Of a stretch of 64,000 nucleotides of DNA, positions 1 to 10,440 are shown piece after piece. Positions within the stretch are counted from its first letter, which is position 1; each line of letters begins with the position of its first letter. Below the pieces are notes generated by a model, which saw only the letters and a list, made by a program, of their open reading frames with translations, was not told the DNA's origin and did no database searches. The position numbers were made by a program, and so were the translations under genes. Source of the DNA: Shewanella subflava (GTDB lineage: Bacteria > Pseudomonadota > Gammaproteobacteria > Enterobacterales > Shewanellaceae); NCBI RefSeq assembly GCF_025971955.1, contig NZ_JAPDMX010000026.1, positions 50,326 through 114,325 on the forward strand, written 5' to 3'.

Positions 1-2
1 AG

Positions 3-773
3 GTAAATAATTGCTCCATGCGCTTTGCTATTTATTTACCTCCACAGGCTGCAACCCAAAAAGTGCCTGTTTTATACTGGTTATCTGGATTAACCTGCAC
101 AGATGAAAACGTGATGCAGAAATCTGGTATTCAACGCGTGGCAGCAGAGCTAGGTATCGCCATTGTTGCCCCTGATACGAGTCCGCGTGGTGATGATGTA
201 GCCGATGATCCAGATGCAAGTTATGACTTTGGCTTGGGTGCTGGTTTTTACGTTAATGCAAATCAAGCCCCCTTTAAGTCAAATTACCAAATGTATAGCT
301 ACATCGTCGATGAGCTACCAGCACTGATTGAAGCAAAATTTAATGTTAACCAAACTCGAAGTATTAGTGGCCATTCAATGGGAGGCCATGGTGCTATCAC
401 TATAGGGCTTAAAAACTCACTACGTTATCAATCAATTTCAGCATTTAGCCCTATCTGCAATCCGATAAATTGCCCTTGGGGACAAAAGGCATTTAATGGA
501 TATTTGGGAGCGGATCAAACAAGCTGGGCAGAATACGACAGCTGTGAGCTAATAAAGAAAACTGACGCTAAAATCCCTATGCTGGTGGATCAAGGAAATG
601 CTGACAATTTTTTAACCGAACAACTGCAATCTGAATCGTTAAAAACGGCCGCTAATATCAATCAATATCCACTAACATTACGCATGCAGGAAGGTTACGA
701 TCACAGTTACTACTTCATTAGTAGTTTTATTGAAGAGCATTTACGTTTTCATGCAAAGTACTTAATCAAATAG
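3..773 (+). CDS. fghA: S-formylglutathione hydrolase, 5' end outside window
   Basis: The enzyme hydrolyses S-formylglutathione to formate and glutathione, the last step of glutathione-dependent formaldehyde detoxification in the cytoplasm. It is an alpha/beta-hydrolase. The nucleophile elbow GHSMGGHG lies at about 361-384, with a likely catalytic Asp in the segment LVDQGNADNF and the catalytic His in GYDHSYY. The LSGLTCTDENV segment near the N terminus is typical of the esterase D family. The reading frame stays open to the left edge of the window, and the usual length is about 280 residues against 251 from the first Met here. The Met at 18 therefore matches an internal residue, and roughly 25 N-terminal residues are missing. 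A bidirectional terminator follows. The formaldehyde dehydrogenase partner (frmA/adhC) would be expected just upstream, outside the window. Confidence 0.9.
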   Translation, partial: VNNCSMRFAIYLPPQAATQKVPVLYWLSGLTCTDENVMQKSGIQRVAAELGIAIVAPDTSPRGDDVADDPDASYDFGLGAGFYVNANQAPFKSNYQMYSYIVDELPALIEAKFNVNQTRSISGHSMGGHGAITIGLKNSLRYQSISAFSPICNPINCPWGQKAFNGYLGADQTSWAEYDSCELIKKTDAKIPMLVDQGNADNFLTEQLQSESLKTAANINQYPLTLRMQEGYDHSYYFISSFIEEHLRFHAKYLIK

Positions 774-792
774 GCTATTACTGACTAGACAT

Positions 793-824
793 AAAAAATG
801 GAGTGATAATTCACTCCATTTTTT
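793..824. terminator. Bidirectional rho-independent terminator
   Basis: A perfect 14-bp stem (AAAAAATGGAGTGA with TCACTCCATTTTTT) has a TAAT loop and T/A runs on both sides. It sits between the convergent fghA and symporter genes, so it can end transcription from both directions. Confidence 0.9.
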
Positions 825-845
825 ATACATCATCATTTGATAGGG

Positions 846-2213
846 TTAGTTTACCGCAGCCAATTTGGCAAAGTACTTCTTTGAAGCCTCTCTCACTTTT
901 GGCGCTAATAAGATAGCCGATGTCATTGTAGGTATTGCCATTAATGCATAAGCTGCATCAATGATATTAACAATTTCCTGCAAGCTTGCCGTTGCGGCAA
1001 ATAAAATCGCCAAAAGGTAAAAATACTGATAAAAGCGAATATGACGACGGCCAAATAAAAACGCGAAACACTGACCACCGTAAAAAGCTTGGGTAAAGAT
1101 AGTACTGATACTAAAAAACACCACACACAAAATCAGTAAATAAGGCCCAACACCAGGCATAGTGACACTAAACGCCTGAGCCGATAAATTAACCCCTTCA
1201 GACTCAGTTCCTTGCCAAACACCTGATATCAAAATAATCATTGCCGTTGCAGTACACACCATTAAAGTGTCAATAGCAGGACCAAGCATTGCCACTAAAC
1301 CTTCTTTAACAGGTTCATTCGTTTTAGCACTGCCATGGGCCATCACCTCCGTACCTATTCCCGCTTCATTTGAAAACGCTGCGCGACGAATACCAATTAA
1401 CATTGTGCCTAAAATACCACCGCCAACCGAGTTTAATGAAAATGCTTCAGTAAAAATAAGCGCAAAGTAACCAGGTATATCAGCTAAATTGGTCGCTATA
1501 ACATAAAAAGCACAGCTCATATAAATGAAGATCATCAAAGGCACAATTTTTGATGCCACGGTGGCAATACGTTTGATCCCACCTAAAATCACACTCGCCA
1601 CAATCAACATCACAATGATCCCTAAGCCCAAATCCACCATAAAGGTAGATTGATCTGAGGGAAAATAACCCGGTTTAACAATTAGCCATTCACGAATAAT
1701 CTGCACTAATTGATTTGAGTTAAATAAAGGAAAGTTCCCCACTAGGCCCACTACACAAAAAAATACTGCCAAAAAATGCCATTTTTTAGCCAATCCTTGG
1801 GTAATAATGTACATAGGTCCACCTTGTACATCACCGTTTTCATCTTTTCCGCGGTACATAATGGCTAAAGTACAGGTAAAAAATTTAGTTGCCATACCCA
1901 CTATCGCGCTAATCCACATCCAAAAAATAGCACCTGGTCCCCCCACCATAATAGCCACTGCCACACTGCCTATATTCCCCATCCCCACAGTGCCAGCCAT
2001 AGCACTCGAAAGTGCGCCAGCATGGCTAATATGACCTTCTGCACCGTCATCTGGATATTTGCCCCTAACAATATTAATGGCGTGACCAATATAACGAAAA
2101 GGCACAAAACGAGAGTAAATCAGGAAGAATAATCCGCCACCCACAAGTAGAATAAGCATATGTGGGCCCCAAGCCATATCGGCAAGTTGCTGAGTCAGTT
2201 CAACTAAAGTCAT
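846..2213 (-). CDS. Alanine/glycine:cation symporter (AGCS family)
   Basis: Integral inner-membrane transporter that takes up alanine or glycine with Na+ (AGCS/DAACS-type, AlsT/AgcS). It has about 10-11 hydrophobic segments and family features such as the GTVGMGNIGSVAVAI and GGPGAIFWMW blocks near the N terminus and FSNEAGIGTEVMAH in the middle. The longest reading frame begins at 2276. I prefer the Met at 2213 (MTLVELTQQLADMAWGP) because family members start near this point and the extra 21 residues are not conserved in type. Neither start has a strong Shine-Dalgarno sequence. It is monocistronic, convergent with fghA and divergent from mioC. Substrate preference cannot be read from sequence alone. 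Confidence 0.88.
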   Translation of the reverse strand: MTLVELTQQLADMAWGPHMLILLVGGGLFFLIYSRFVPFRYIGHAINIVRGKYPDDGAEGHISHAGALSSAMAGTVGMGNIGSVAVAIMVGGPGAIFWMWISAIVGMATKFFTCTLAIMYRGKDENGDVQGGPMYIITQGLAKKWHFLAVFFCVVGLVGNFPLFNSNQLVQIIREWLIVKPGYFPSDQSTFMVDLGLGIIVMLIVASVILGGIKRIATVASKIVPLMIFIYMSCAFYVIATNLADIPGYFALIFTEAFSLNSVGGGILGTMLIGIRRAAFSNEAGIGTEVMAHGSAKTNEPVKEGLVAMLGPAIDTLMVCTATAMIILISGVWQGTESEGVNLSAQAFSVTMPGVGPYLLILCVVFFSISTIFTQAFYGGQCFAFLFGRRHIRFYQYFYLLAILFAATASLQEIVNIIDAAYALMAIPTMTSAILLAPKVREASKKYFAKLAAVN

Positions 2214-2336
2214 AAAAATGTTACTAAATTGTAAATTGGTTAAGCTAAAACTACTGAGTAACAACACAAGGTGCAATGAAAAATTCGTGTTTATGGGGCA
2301 AAATAGTTCAATATCTTCAATATTTTCGGAGTAAAA

Positions 2337-2780
2337 ATGGCAAATATAGCGTTATTAGTCGGCACAACATTAGGTGGTACAGAGTATATCGCTGACGATC
2401 TTGCTGCCCAATTAGTGGCAAAAGGTCATCAAACAAGCGTAATGTTAGACCCTAATTTGGCTGAATTAGCAGATTATCCATTGTGGATCTTAGTGTGTTC
2501 GACCCATGGAGCGGGCGATCTACCCGATAATATTCAGCCTTTTTACAAACAATTGCTGCTTGAAAATCCCGATCTCAGCCAGTATCAGTTCGCTTTATGT
2601 GCAATTGGCGATTCCAGTTACGATACATTCTGCCAAGGGCCTGAAAAATTAATCTCCCTCTTTGAAGCAGCAGGAGCAAAAGCATTTGTGGATAAGATCC
2701 AAATTGATGTACAACACGATCCCATTCCTGAAGAGCCCGCTTTATCATGGTTATCTGAGTGGCAAGATCAGATCATATAG
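2337..2780 (+). CDS. mioC: Flavodoxin-like FMN protein MioC
   Basis: Small FMN-binding flavodoxin of 147 residues, the normal MioC length. In E. coli MioC is linked to biotin synthase electron transfer. The FMN phosphate loop is the N-terminal GTTLGGTEYIAD, and the flavin-contacting loops are CSTHGAGDLPDN and AIGDSSYDTFCQGP. The start codon is preceded by GGAG at suitable spacing. The position directly to the left of oriC and mnmG is the classic enterobacterial arrangement, where mioC transcription runs into the origin. The last codons already contain GATC sites belonging to the origin cluster. Confidence 0.93.
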   Translation: MANIALLVGTTLGGTEYIADDLAAQLVAKGHQTSVMLDPNLAELADYPLWILVCSTHGAGDLPDNIQPFYKQLLLENPDLSQYQFALCAIGDSSYDTFCQGPEKLISLFEAAGAKAFVDKIQIDVQHDPIPEEPALSWLSEWQDQII

Positions 2781-3214
2781 ATCCTGCTAAGGATAATATT
2801 GTGATAAAAGATCATTAACCCACACTTTAGATCCAGTTTATCCACAAAATATCATTTTTATTTATAACTTTGTGGATAAGCTATTATTTTATGCGATCAT
2901 AACTCTGTATTGTTCACCACCCGATCTTGAAGAAGATCCCCCCTGTGGATAACCATGCGATCTACCCACATGTTATATCAGGTTTGATCGCGAACAGATC
3001 ACAGGATTAAGATCGTGTAACACACTAATTATTATTAATAATTATCGTTACCCACAGATATTGACGATCTTAATAGTAAACATAATAAGAAGATCTATAT
3101 AAAGATCTTAAGATCTTTTACTCAAGCCACTTTGGATCAAACAAGCAAAAATGATCTTTCATGATCAGCCCTGCAAATGCTAAAATGATCTGCTCAATTT
3201 GAACTCGACTGATC
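2766..3214. other. oriC: Chromosomal replication origin oriC
   Basis: This non-coding gap between mioC and mnmG holds 21 GATC (Dam/SeqA) sites in about 450 bp, where fewer than two are expected by chance. Consensus DnaA boxes TTATCCACA lie at 2838-2846 (+), 2871-2879 (-) and 2944-2952 (-). Near-consensus boxes are TTACCCACA at 3048-3056 and CTACCCACA at 2962-2970. Between 3092 and 3118 three AGATCT-type sites are spaced about 10 bp apart in AT-rich DNA, resembling the 13-mer unwinding element that lies on the mnmG side of E. coli oriC. The order mioC-oriC-mnmG, with rsmG and parAB following, agrees with known gammaproteobacterial origins. Function is inferred; the motifs are directly visible. 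Confidence 0.93.
3092..3118. other. Probable DNA unwinding element of oriC
   Basis: Three AGATCT-containing AT-rich units stand in phase with the helical repeat at the right side of the DnaA box cluster. They resemble the GATC-starting 13-mers of E. coli oriC. Assigned by position and motif only. Confidence 0.65.
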
Positions 3215-3287
3215 ATCGACTCAAACTGAAGAATCTTTTTACTCCCTTTATTTTTGAATAAATAAAATTAGCTAACGTAGGTCCAAG

Positions 3288-5177
3288 ATGCATTTTCATG
3301 AACGGTTTGATGTAATTGTTGTTGGTGGTGGTCATGCCGGAACTGAAGCGGCACTTGCAGCTGCAAGAATGGGGTCAAAAACCTTATTGCTAACGCACAA
3401 TATCGATACTCTAGGACAAATGTCCTGTAATCCAGCGATTGGTGGTATTGGTAAAGGTCATTTAGTCAAAGAGATCGACGCCTTAGGCGGCTCAATGGCA
3501 ATTGCAACTGACTACGCAGGTATTCAATTTAGAACATTAAATTCGAGTAAAGGACCAGCGGTACGAGCAACACGGGCTCAAGCTGACCGCGCTTTGTATC
3601 GTCAAAAAATACAACAAATACTTCAAAATCAAGTTAATTTACGTATATTCCAACAAGCTGTAGATGACTTAGTTGTTGAAAATAATAAAGTTGTTGGTGT
3701 AGTTACCCAAATGGGATTGGCATTTGAAGCACCCGCTGTAGTACTTACTACAGGCACATTTTTAAGCGGTAAAATTCACATCGGTTTACAAAATTACAGC
3801 GGTGGTCGTGCTGGAGATCCACCGGCTATCGCATTAGCTCACCGTTTACGTGAATTACCAATACGTGTTGGCCGATTAAAAACCGGTACTCCACCACGTA
3901 TTGATGCCAACACCATAGATTTTGACCAAATGACAGAGCAAAAAGGTGACACTCCTTTGCCTGTTATGTCTTTTTTGGGCGATGTAAGCCAGCATCCTAA
4001 GCAAATTTCGTGTTACATCACGCACACTAACGAAAAAACCCATGACATTATTCGTGGTGGATTAGACAGAAGTCCGATGTACTCTGGTGTTATCGAAGGC
4101 ATTGGTCCAAGATATTGTCCATCGATTGAAGACAAAATCCACCGCTTTGCAGACAAATCCTCACATCAAATATTTATTGAACCTGAAGGATTAACAACCA
4201 ACGAAATTTATCCAAATGGTATTTCAACCAGCTTGCCGTTTGATGTTCAGTTGAATTTGGTTCGATCGATCAAAGGCATGGAAAATGCTGAGATCGTTCG
4301 TCCTGGCTATGCAATTGAATATGATTATTTTGATCCACGAGATCTTAAAAACTCATTAGAGACTAAAGCAATCAATGGGTTGTTCTTTGCTGGACAAATC
4401 AATGGTACAACTGGCTATGAAGAAGCTGGCGCACAAGGTTTACTTGCGGGGATGAATGCAAGCTTACAAGTTCAAGGTAAAGATAGCTGGTGCCCACGTC
4501 GTGATGAAGCTTATCTTGGTGTTTTAGTTGATGATTTATCAACTTTAGGCACTAAAGAACCCTACAGAATGTTCACTAGTCGAGCAGAATATCGCTTACT
4601 ACTTCGTGAAGATAATGCCGATTTACGATTAACTGAAAAAGGTCGTGAGCTTGGGTTAGTTGATGACGAACGTTGGGCTAAATTCAGTGAAAAACGTGAG
4701 TCTATCGAATTAGAACTGCAGCGTTTACGTAGCCAATGGGTACACCCTAATTCACCGTTACTTGATGTATTAAATCCACATTTAAATACCCCAATTTCAC
4801 GGGAAGCTAAATTTGAAGATTTATTGCGTCGTCCAGAAATGGATTATTCAAAATTAATGTCTTTAGAAGGCTTTGGTCCAGGACTAGAAGATCCTCGCGC
4901 AGCAGAACAGGTGCAGATACAGGTTAAATATTCTGGTTATATTCAACGTCAACAAGATGAAGTTGATAAAGCCATTCGACATGAAAACTCATTATTACCT
5001 TTGGATCTGGATTATCAAGAGGTTCCTGGGTTATCAAATGAAGTGATCGCGAAGTTGAATAACCATAAACCTGATACAGTAGGCCAGGCATCTCGAATTT
5101 CGGGTATTACACCGGCGGCAATCTCAATTTTGTTGGTGCATTTGAAAAAACGCGGTTTATTAAGAAAAACGGCATAA
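3288..5177 (+). CDS. mnmG: tRNA uridine-34 carboxymethylaminomethyl modification enzyme, FAD subunit
   Basis: MnmG (GidA) works with MnmE to install the cmnm5 group on wobble uridine 34 of several tRNAs, using FAD, NADH and methylene-tetrahydrofolate. The protein has 629 residues, the same length as E. coli MnmG. The FAD dinucleotide-binding motif [13 protein letters not shown] lies at about residues 10-22. The family blocks [18 protein letters not shown] (about 47-64), [11 protein letters not shown] and [17 protein letters not shown] are all present. The C-terminal helical domain that contacts MnmE and tRNA is intact. It is the first gene to the right of oriC and is followed by rsmG, the usual order. 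Confidence 0.97.
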   Translation: MHFHERFDVIVVGGGHAGTEAALAAARMGSKTLLLTHNIDTLGQMSCNPAIGGIGKGHLVKEIDALGGSMAIATDYAGIQFRTLNSSKGPAVRATRAQADRALYRQKIQQILQNQVNLRIFQQAVDDLVVENNKVVGVVTQMGLAFEAPAVVLTTGTFLSGKIHIGLQNYSGGRAGDPPAIALAHRLRELPIRVGRLKTGTPPRIDANTIDFDQMTEQKGDTPLPVMSFLGDVSQHPKQISCYITHTNEKTHDIIRGGLDRSPMYSGVIEGIGPRYCPSIEDKIHRFADKSSHQIFIEPEGLTTNEIYPNGISTSLPFDVQLNLVRSIKGMENAEIVRPGYAIEYDYFDPRDLKNSLETKAINGLFFAGQINGTTGYEEAGAQGLLAGMNASLQVQGKDSWCPRRDEAYLGVLVDDLSTLGTKEPYRMFTSRAEYRLLLREDNADLRLTEKGRELGLVDDERWAKFSEKRESIELELQRLRSQWVHPNSPLLDVLNPHLNTPISREAKFEDLLRRPEMDYSKLMSLEGFGPGLEDPRAAEQVQIQVKYSGYIQRQQDEVDKAIRHENSLLPLDLDYQEVPGLSNEVIAKLNNHKPDTVGQASRISGITPAAISILLVHLKKRGLLRKTA

Positions 5178-5206
5178 AATTAAACAAACTGATCGAACTC
5201 AATAAT

Positions 5207-5230
5207 AAGGGGAGCCATAAGGCTTCCCTT
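5207..5230 (+). terminator. Hairpin between mnmG and rsmG
   Basis: A 10-bp stem (AAGGGGAGCC with GGCTTCCCTT, one G-T pair) has an ATAA loop. The following sequence is only mildly T-rich, so this may be a weak terminator or an attenuator rather than a full stop. Confidence 0.55.
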
Positions 5231-5290
5231 AGTGCTTTTACGGCTTCATAATAACGAAGCTTATCGTGTTAAATTAAAGAGGCATTATCT

Positions 5291-5911
5291 GTGTTAGCAG
5301 CTCAACTTAGTGATTATTTAGCTGAAATGGACATTTCAGCAACTGAATTACAGCAAAAACAACTTGTTGGCTTTGTTGAAATGCTTAATAAATGGAATAA
5401 AGCGTATAATTTAACCTCAGTGCGCTCACCTGAACAAATGTTAATCCGCCATGTGATGGACAGTTTGGTTGTATCCCCTTATCTTGAAGGTCAGCGGTTT
5501 ATTGATGTCGGAACGGGCCCTGGACTACCAGGTATTCCCTTAGCGATTTTAAATCCTGATAAAGAATTTGTATTATTAGACAGTTTAGGGAAGCGGATCC
5601 GTTTTCAAAAACAGGTACAGTTTGAGTTAAAAATTAATAACTTTACCTCGATAGAAAGTCGGGTTGAAGCTTATCAACCGGAACAAAAGTTTGATGGCGT
5701 ATTAAGCCGAGCGTTCGCCTCGATTGCTGACATGTTGAATTGGTGTCATCACTTACCTAAAGAAAATGGCCTATTTTATGCCTTAAAAGGTCAATTGACT
5801 GCAGCTGAACTCACGGCAATACCAGCAGAGTTTACACTTGTTGATACCATTACATTAGAAGTACCAAAACTTGAAGAACAGCGACATTTATTAAAATTGG
5901 TAAAAGTGTAA
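5291..5911 (+). CDS. rsmG: 16S rRNA (guanine527-N7)-methyltransferase
   Basis: RsmG (GidB) methylates N7 of G527 in 16S rRNA using S-adenosylmethionine. It has 206 residues, the usual size. The SAM-binding motif is [17 protein letters not shown], followed by [12 protein letters not shown]; the N-terminal [12 protein letters not shown] block and the RAFASI segment are typical of the family. The start is GTG at 5291 with AGAGG a short distance upstream. It lies between mnmG and parA, in the conserved origin-proximal cluster. Confidence 0.96.
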   Translation: MLAAQLSDYLAEMDISATELQQKQLVGFVEMLNKWNKAYNLTSVRSPEQMLIRHVMDSLVVSPYLEGQRFIDVGTGPGLPGIPLAILNPDKEFVLLDSLGKRIRFQKQVQFELKINNFTSIESRVEAYQPEQKFDGVLSRAFASIADMLNWCHHLPKENGLFYALKGQLTAAELTAIPAEFTLVDTITLEVPKLEEQRHLLKLVKV

Positions 5912-5967
5912 TACTCACCAGCGAAATACGTATACCGGACATCAATAATCATAAACAGGATGACATT

Positions 5968-6756
5968 GTGGGTAAAATCATTGCCGTAGCTAACCAAAAA
6001 GGTGGCGTAGGAAAAACAACAACTTGCGTAAATTTAGCCGCATCACTTGCCGCCACTAAGCGTAAAGTGTTGTTGATTGATTTAGATCCTCAAGGTAATG
6101 CCACTATGGGCAGCGGAGTTGATAAATACGAAGTCGAAAATACTGCGTATGAATTATTGGTTGAAGAAAAACCTTTTGAAGAGATAGTGATCAAAAATAC
6201 TGCGGGTAAATATGATCTGATTGCTGGCAACGGTGATGTGACTGCTGCTGAGATCAAATTAATGGAGTTTTATGCCCGAGAGATCCGTTTACGAAATGCA
6301 TTAGCCCCTATCAGGGATCAATACGATTATATTTTCATTGATTGTCCGCCCTCATTAAACATGCTGACGGTAAATGCCATGTCTGCAGCTGATTCAGTAC
6401 TTGTGCCTATGCAATGTGAATATTATGCATTGGAAGGCCTTACTGCGTTGATTGATACCATAACCAAATTGGGTGCGATGGTTAATCCAACGCTGACAAT
6501 CGAAGGGATCTTACGTACCATGTATGACCCACGTAATCGATTGTCAAATGATGTGTCAGATCAATTAAAACAGCATTTTGGTGAGAAAGTGTATCGCACC
6601 GTGATCCCTAGAAATATTCGTTTAGCTGAAGCGCCAAGTTTTGGAGCACCCGCCATGTATTATGATAAAAGCAGTGCCGGCGCAAAGGCATACTTGGCCT
6701 TAGCGGGTGAAATTATTCGCCGCGCAGAACAGCAAACACCCATTCAAGAAGCGTAG
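5968..6756 (+). CDS. parA: Chromosome partitioning ATPase ParA (Soj)
   Basis: ParA-type ATPase that moves or positions the ParB-parS complex during chromosome segregation. The deviant Walker A motif KGGVGKTTT is at residues 11-19 with the signature lysine. The Walker A-prime segment is [12 protein letters not shown], and Walker B is [11 protein letters not shown]. It has 262 residues, typical of chromosomal Soj-type proteins that lack an N-terminal HTH. The start is GTG at 5968. parB follows after 9 bp, forming a parAB operon close to oriC as in most bacteria that carry chromosomal par genes. Confidence 0.95.
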   Translation: MGKIIAVANQKGGVGKTTTCVNLAASLAATKRKVLLIDLDPQGNATMGSGVDKYEVENTAYELLVEEKPFEEIVIKNTAGKYDLIAGNGDVTAAEIKLMEFYAREIRLRNALAPIRDQYDYIFIDCPPSLNMLTVNAMSAADSVLVPMQCEYYALEGLTALIDTITKLGAMVNPTLTIEGILRTMYDPRNRLSNDVSDQLKQHFGEKVYRTVIPRNIRLAEAPSFGAPAMYYDKSSAGAKAYLALAGEIIRRAEQQTPIQEA

Positions 6757-6765
6757 GATTAAACA

Positions 6766-7644
6766 ATGACGGTAAAAAAACGCGGTTTAGGTAAAGGACT
6801 GGATGCCTTACTGAGCCATAGCAATGCAGCAAGTCGAAAATCTGATACTCAGCAACCTGAAAATACAATCGACAATGAATTAATTCATCTTGATTTAGAC
6901 TTATTGCAACCTGGCAAATATCAACCGCGTAAGGATATGTCACCTGAAGCGTTAGAAGAATTGGCTGAATCAATTCGTTCTCAGGGGATTATTCAACCGA
7001 TTGTTGTACGTAAAGTCTCTGAGTTTAAATATGAAATTATTGCCGGAGAACGTCGTTGGCGAGCCGCTCAACTTGCTAAGTTAGATAAAGTCCCTTGTTT
7101 AGTTAAACAGGTTGCAGATGATGCCGCAGTGGCAATCGCTTTGATTGAAAATATTCAACGTGAAGATTTGAATGCGATGGAAGAAGCCATCGCATTACAG
7201 CGTTTATTAACCGAGTTTGAATTAACCCACCAACAAGTCGCCGATGCGGTTGGTAAATCACGTGTATCAGTATCGAATTTATTACGTTTAAATAGTTTAA
7301 ATGAGCCGGTAAAACGTTTATTAGAGTACGGTGATATTGACATGGGACATGCGCGTGCACTGCTTGCTATTGAGGGCGACGAGCAAACCAATCTGGCCAG
7401 ATTAGTGGCTTCAAAAGAAATGACTGTTCGTGAAACAGAACGACTAGTCAATAAAGCGTTAAATCCGCTTAAAACCCCTGAAACTTCACCTAAAGATCAC
7501 GATGTAAGCCGCTTGGAGCAACAGTTAATTGAGAAATTAGGCGCTAAAGTTGCTATCAATCATGGCGCTAAAGGCAAAGGAAAAATTGTAATTAATTACC
7601 AAAACCTCGCTGAATTAGATGGTATTCTCAATAAAATTCACTAA
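6766..7644 (+). CDS. parB: Chromosome partitioning protein ParB (Spo0J)
   Basis: ParB binds parS sites and uses CTP to spread on DNA, marking the origin region for ParA. It has 292 residues. The N-terminal KKRGLGKGLDALL segment is the ParA-interacting box common in chromosomal ParB proteins. The CTP-binding ParB/Srx fold contains QPRKDM and IIAGERRWRAAQLA (about residues 86-99). The helix-turn-helix follows around THQQVADAVGKSRVSVSNLLRL, and the C-terminal dimerisation domain is complete. It is co-transcribed with parA. I found no intact 16-bp parS site in this window. Confidence 0.95.
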   Translation: MTVKKRGLGKGLDALLSHSNAASRKSDTQQPENTIDNELIHLDLDLLQPGKYQPRKDMSPEALEELAESIRSQGIIQPIVVRKVSEFKYEIIAGERRWRAAQLAKLDKVPCLVKQVADDAAVAIALIENIQREDLNAMEEAIALQRLLTEFELTHQQVADAVGKSRVSVSNLLRLNSLNEPVKRLLEYGDIDMGHARALLAIEGDEQTNLARLVASKEMTVRETERLVNKALNPLKTPETSPKDHDVSRLEQQLIEKLGAKVAINHGAKGKGKIVINYQNLAELDGILNKIH

Positions 7645-7755
7645 ATTTTAACAAAATTTCATTTCATCAGTAAGTTTGTGACACAGCTATATTTTTTGTT
7701 TTCGCAGTTCTAGATGCAAATCACCTTTAAAATAGCTGTTTTACACTCATCAAAG

Positions 7756-7783
7756 TTGCAAACAAAGCGCGAAAAGGTATACT
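7756..7783 (+). promoter_or_regulatory. Candidate promoter of the ATP synthase operon
   Basis: The motif TTGCAA (7756-7761), a 16-bp spacer and TATACT (7778-7783) resemble a sigma-70 promoter. It stands about 87 bp before atpI, in the 225-bp gap after parB. Nothing else of note is visible in that gap. Confidence 0.55.
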
Positions 7784-7869
7784 TTGCAGGCTTTTTGTAA
7801 GTTAAGGCTGGGTTAATAAAGTTAATCTAGACTTATGCCCGCAAAAAGCACGAATGCGGAGAGAGAAAA

Positions 7870-8253
7870 TTGAGTAATGTTTTAGCGCGTCGTGGCCGAA
7901 AATCAGCTTATAAATTAGTGATCATTCAGGCGGCGATAGTTGGGGTAACTTCAATTTTACTTTTCGCTCTGTGGGGCTTTCAGTATGGGCTTTCTGCTTT
8001 TGCAGGAGGTGTTATTGCTGTATTGCCTAATTTTGTATTCGCAACCCTAGCCTTTTCCCATGCGGGGGCAAGTGCGTCAGGAAAAGTCGTTCAAGCGTTT
8101 TTTCTGGGGGAAGCGGTAAAGTTGCTGCTTACCATTGTATTGTTTGCTATTGCTTTTGGTCTGTTGGATGTGGTGTTTGCACCACTATTTGCAACCTACG
8201 CGTTAGGATTATTAGTACCTTGGGCAGTCCCTTTATACTTCAAGCAAAATTAA
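7870..8253 (+). CDS. atpI: ATP synthase accessory protein I
   Basis: AtpI is a small membrane protein that helps assemble the c-ring of F1Fo ATP synthase and may aid Mg2+ or Na+ supply. It has 127 residues and four hydrophobic segments. The family segment FAGGVIAVLPNFVFA is visible near residue 50. The start is TTG at 7870 after a GGAGAGAG-type ribosome binding site; no in-frame ATG exists nearby. It is the first gene of the atp operon, and its stop codon lies 12 bp before the atpB start. Confidence 0.9.
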   Translation: MSNVLARRGRKSAYKLVIIQAAIVGVTSILLFALWGFQYGLSAFAGGVIAVLPNFVFATLAFSHAGASASGKVVQAFFLGEAVKLLLTIVLFAIAFGLLDVVFAPLFATYALGLLVPWAVPLYFKQN

Positions 8254-9087
<834 letters not shown>

Positions 9088-9106
9088 TTTAGACATTGAT
9101 AATTAG

Positions 9107-9379
<273 letters not shown>

Positions 9380-9406
9380 TCTAGCACCCTGTAAGGAGTT
9401 GACGTT

Positions 9407-9877
9407 ATGAGTATTAACGCTACCCTGCTAGGCCAAGCAATATCTTTTGCGCTCTTTGTGTGGTTCTGCATGAAGTTTGTATGGCCGCCGTTGATGAATG
9501 CAATCGAAGAGCGCCAAAAGAAGATTGCTGATGGTCTGGCTGATGCCGGCCGTGCTGCAAAAGATCTAGAGTTAGCTCAAGCGAAAGCTACTGAGCAACT
9601 TAAAGACGCTAAAGCAACTGCTAACGAAATTATTGAGCAAGCTAACAAGCGCAAAGCTCAAATCGTTGAAGAAGCAAAAGCTGAAGCCGATGCTGAGCGG
9701 GCTAAAATTGTCGCTCAGGGTAAAGCAGAAATTGAGAACGAACGTAATCGCGTAAAAGATGACTTGCGTAAGCAAGTTGCTGCTCTAGCCATTATTGGCG
9801 CTGAGAAGATTCTTGAACGTTCGATTGACCCAGCCGCCCACAGTGACATAGTTAATAAACTTGTTGCTGAAATTTGA
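9407..9877 (+). CDS. atpF: F1Fo ATP synthase subunit b
   Basis: Peripheral stalk subunit with 156 residues, identical in length to E. coli b. One N-terminal membrane helix (residues about 4-26) is followed by a long charged alpha-helical coiled coil rich in Ala, Glu, Lys and Gln. It holds the F1 head to subunit a as a homodimer. AAGGAG stands upstream of the ATG. Confidence 0.96.
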   Translation: MSINATLLGQAISFALFVWFCMKFVWPPLMNAIEERQKKIADGLADAGRAAKDLELAQAKATEQLKDAKATANEIIEQANKRKAQIVEEAKAEADAERAKIVAQGKAEIENERNRVKDDLRKQVAALAIIGAEKILERSIDPAAHSDIVNKLVAEI

Positions 9878-9892
9878 TAAGGGAGTTGAGTA

Positions 9893-10426
9893 ATGGCTGA
9901 ATTAAGCACCATCGCTCGCCCTTACGCAAAGGCAGCTTTTGATTTTGCAGTTGAACATAAAGCAGTAGAAAGTTGGACAGAAATGTTAACTTTCGCCTCA
10001 TTGGTGACTGAAAACGAATCAATGAAACCATTGCTTGATGGCACTCTAGCAAGTGCAGAACTAGCTTCACTATTTATCAAAGTATGTGGTGAGCAAGTCA
10101 ATGAGCAAGGTCAAAACCTGATAAAGGTAATGGCTGAAAACGGTCGTTTAGGGATACTGCCTACAGTGTCTCTACTTTTTGCTGAATACCGCAATGAGTG
10201 GGCCAAAGAAGTAGAAGCTGATGTGGTTTCTGCTACTGAGCTAAGCGCAGAGCAACAACAGCAAATTAGTGTTTCTTTAGAGAAACGTCTCGCACGCAAA
10301 GTTAAGCTGAATTGCAGCATTGATCCATCGCTAATCGGCGGTGTGATAATTAAATCAGGCGACCTAGTCATTGATGGCTCGGTAAGCGGTAAGTTATCGC
10401 GTTTGTCTGACAAGCTGCAGTCGTAA
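9893..10426 (+). CDS. atpH: F1Fo ATP synthase subunit delta
   Basis: Delta connects the peripheral stalk to the top of the F1 head. It has 177 residues, the normal length. The N-terminal helical domain begins [17 protein letters not shown], and the C-terminal family block contains [26 protein letters not shown] precedes the ATG by a suitable distance. It lies between subunit b and alpha, 15 bp from each side. Confidence 0.96.
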   Translation: MAELSTIARPYAKAAFDFAVEHKAVESWTEMLTFASLVTENESMKPLLDGTLASAELASLFIKVCGEQVNEQGQNLIKVMAENGRLGILPTVSLLFAEYRNEWAKEVEADVVSATELSAEQQQQISVSLEKRLARKVKLNCSIDPSLIGGVIIKSGDLVIDGSVSGKLSRLSDKLQS

Positions 10427-10440
10427 TTGGGAGTTTGAGC

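Noticed and set aside
7425..7437. parS-like sequence TGTTCGTGAAACA inside parB
   Set aside because: It matches the 16-bp parS consensus only if three central bases are deleted, and it encodes conserved ParB residues.
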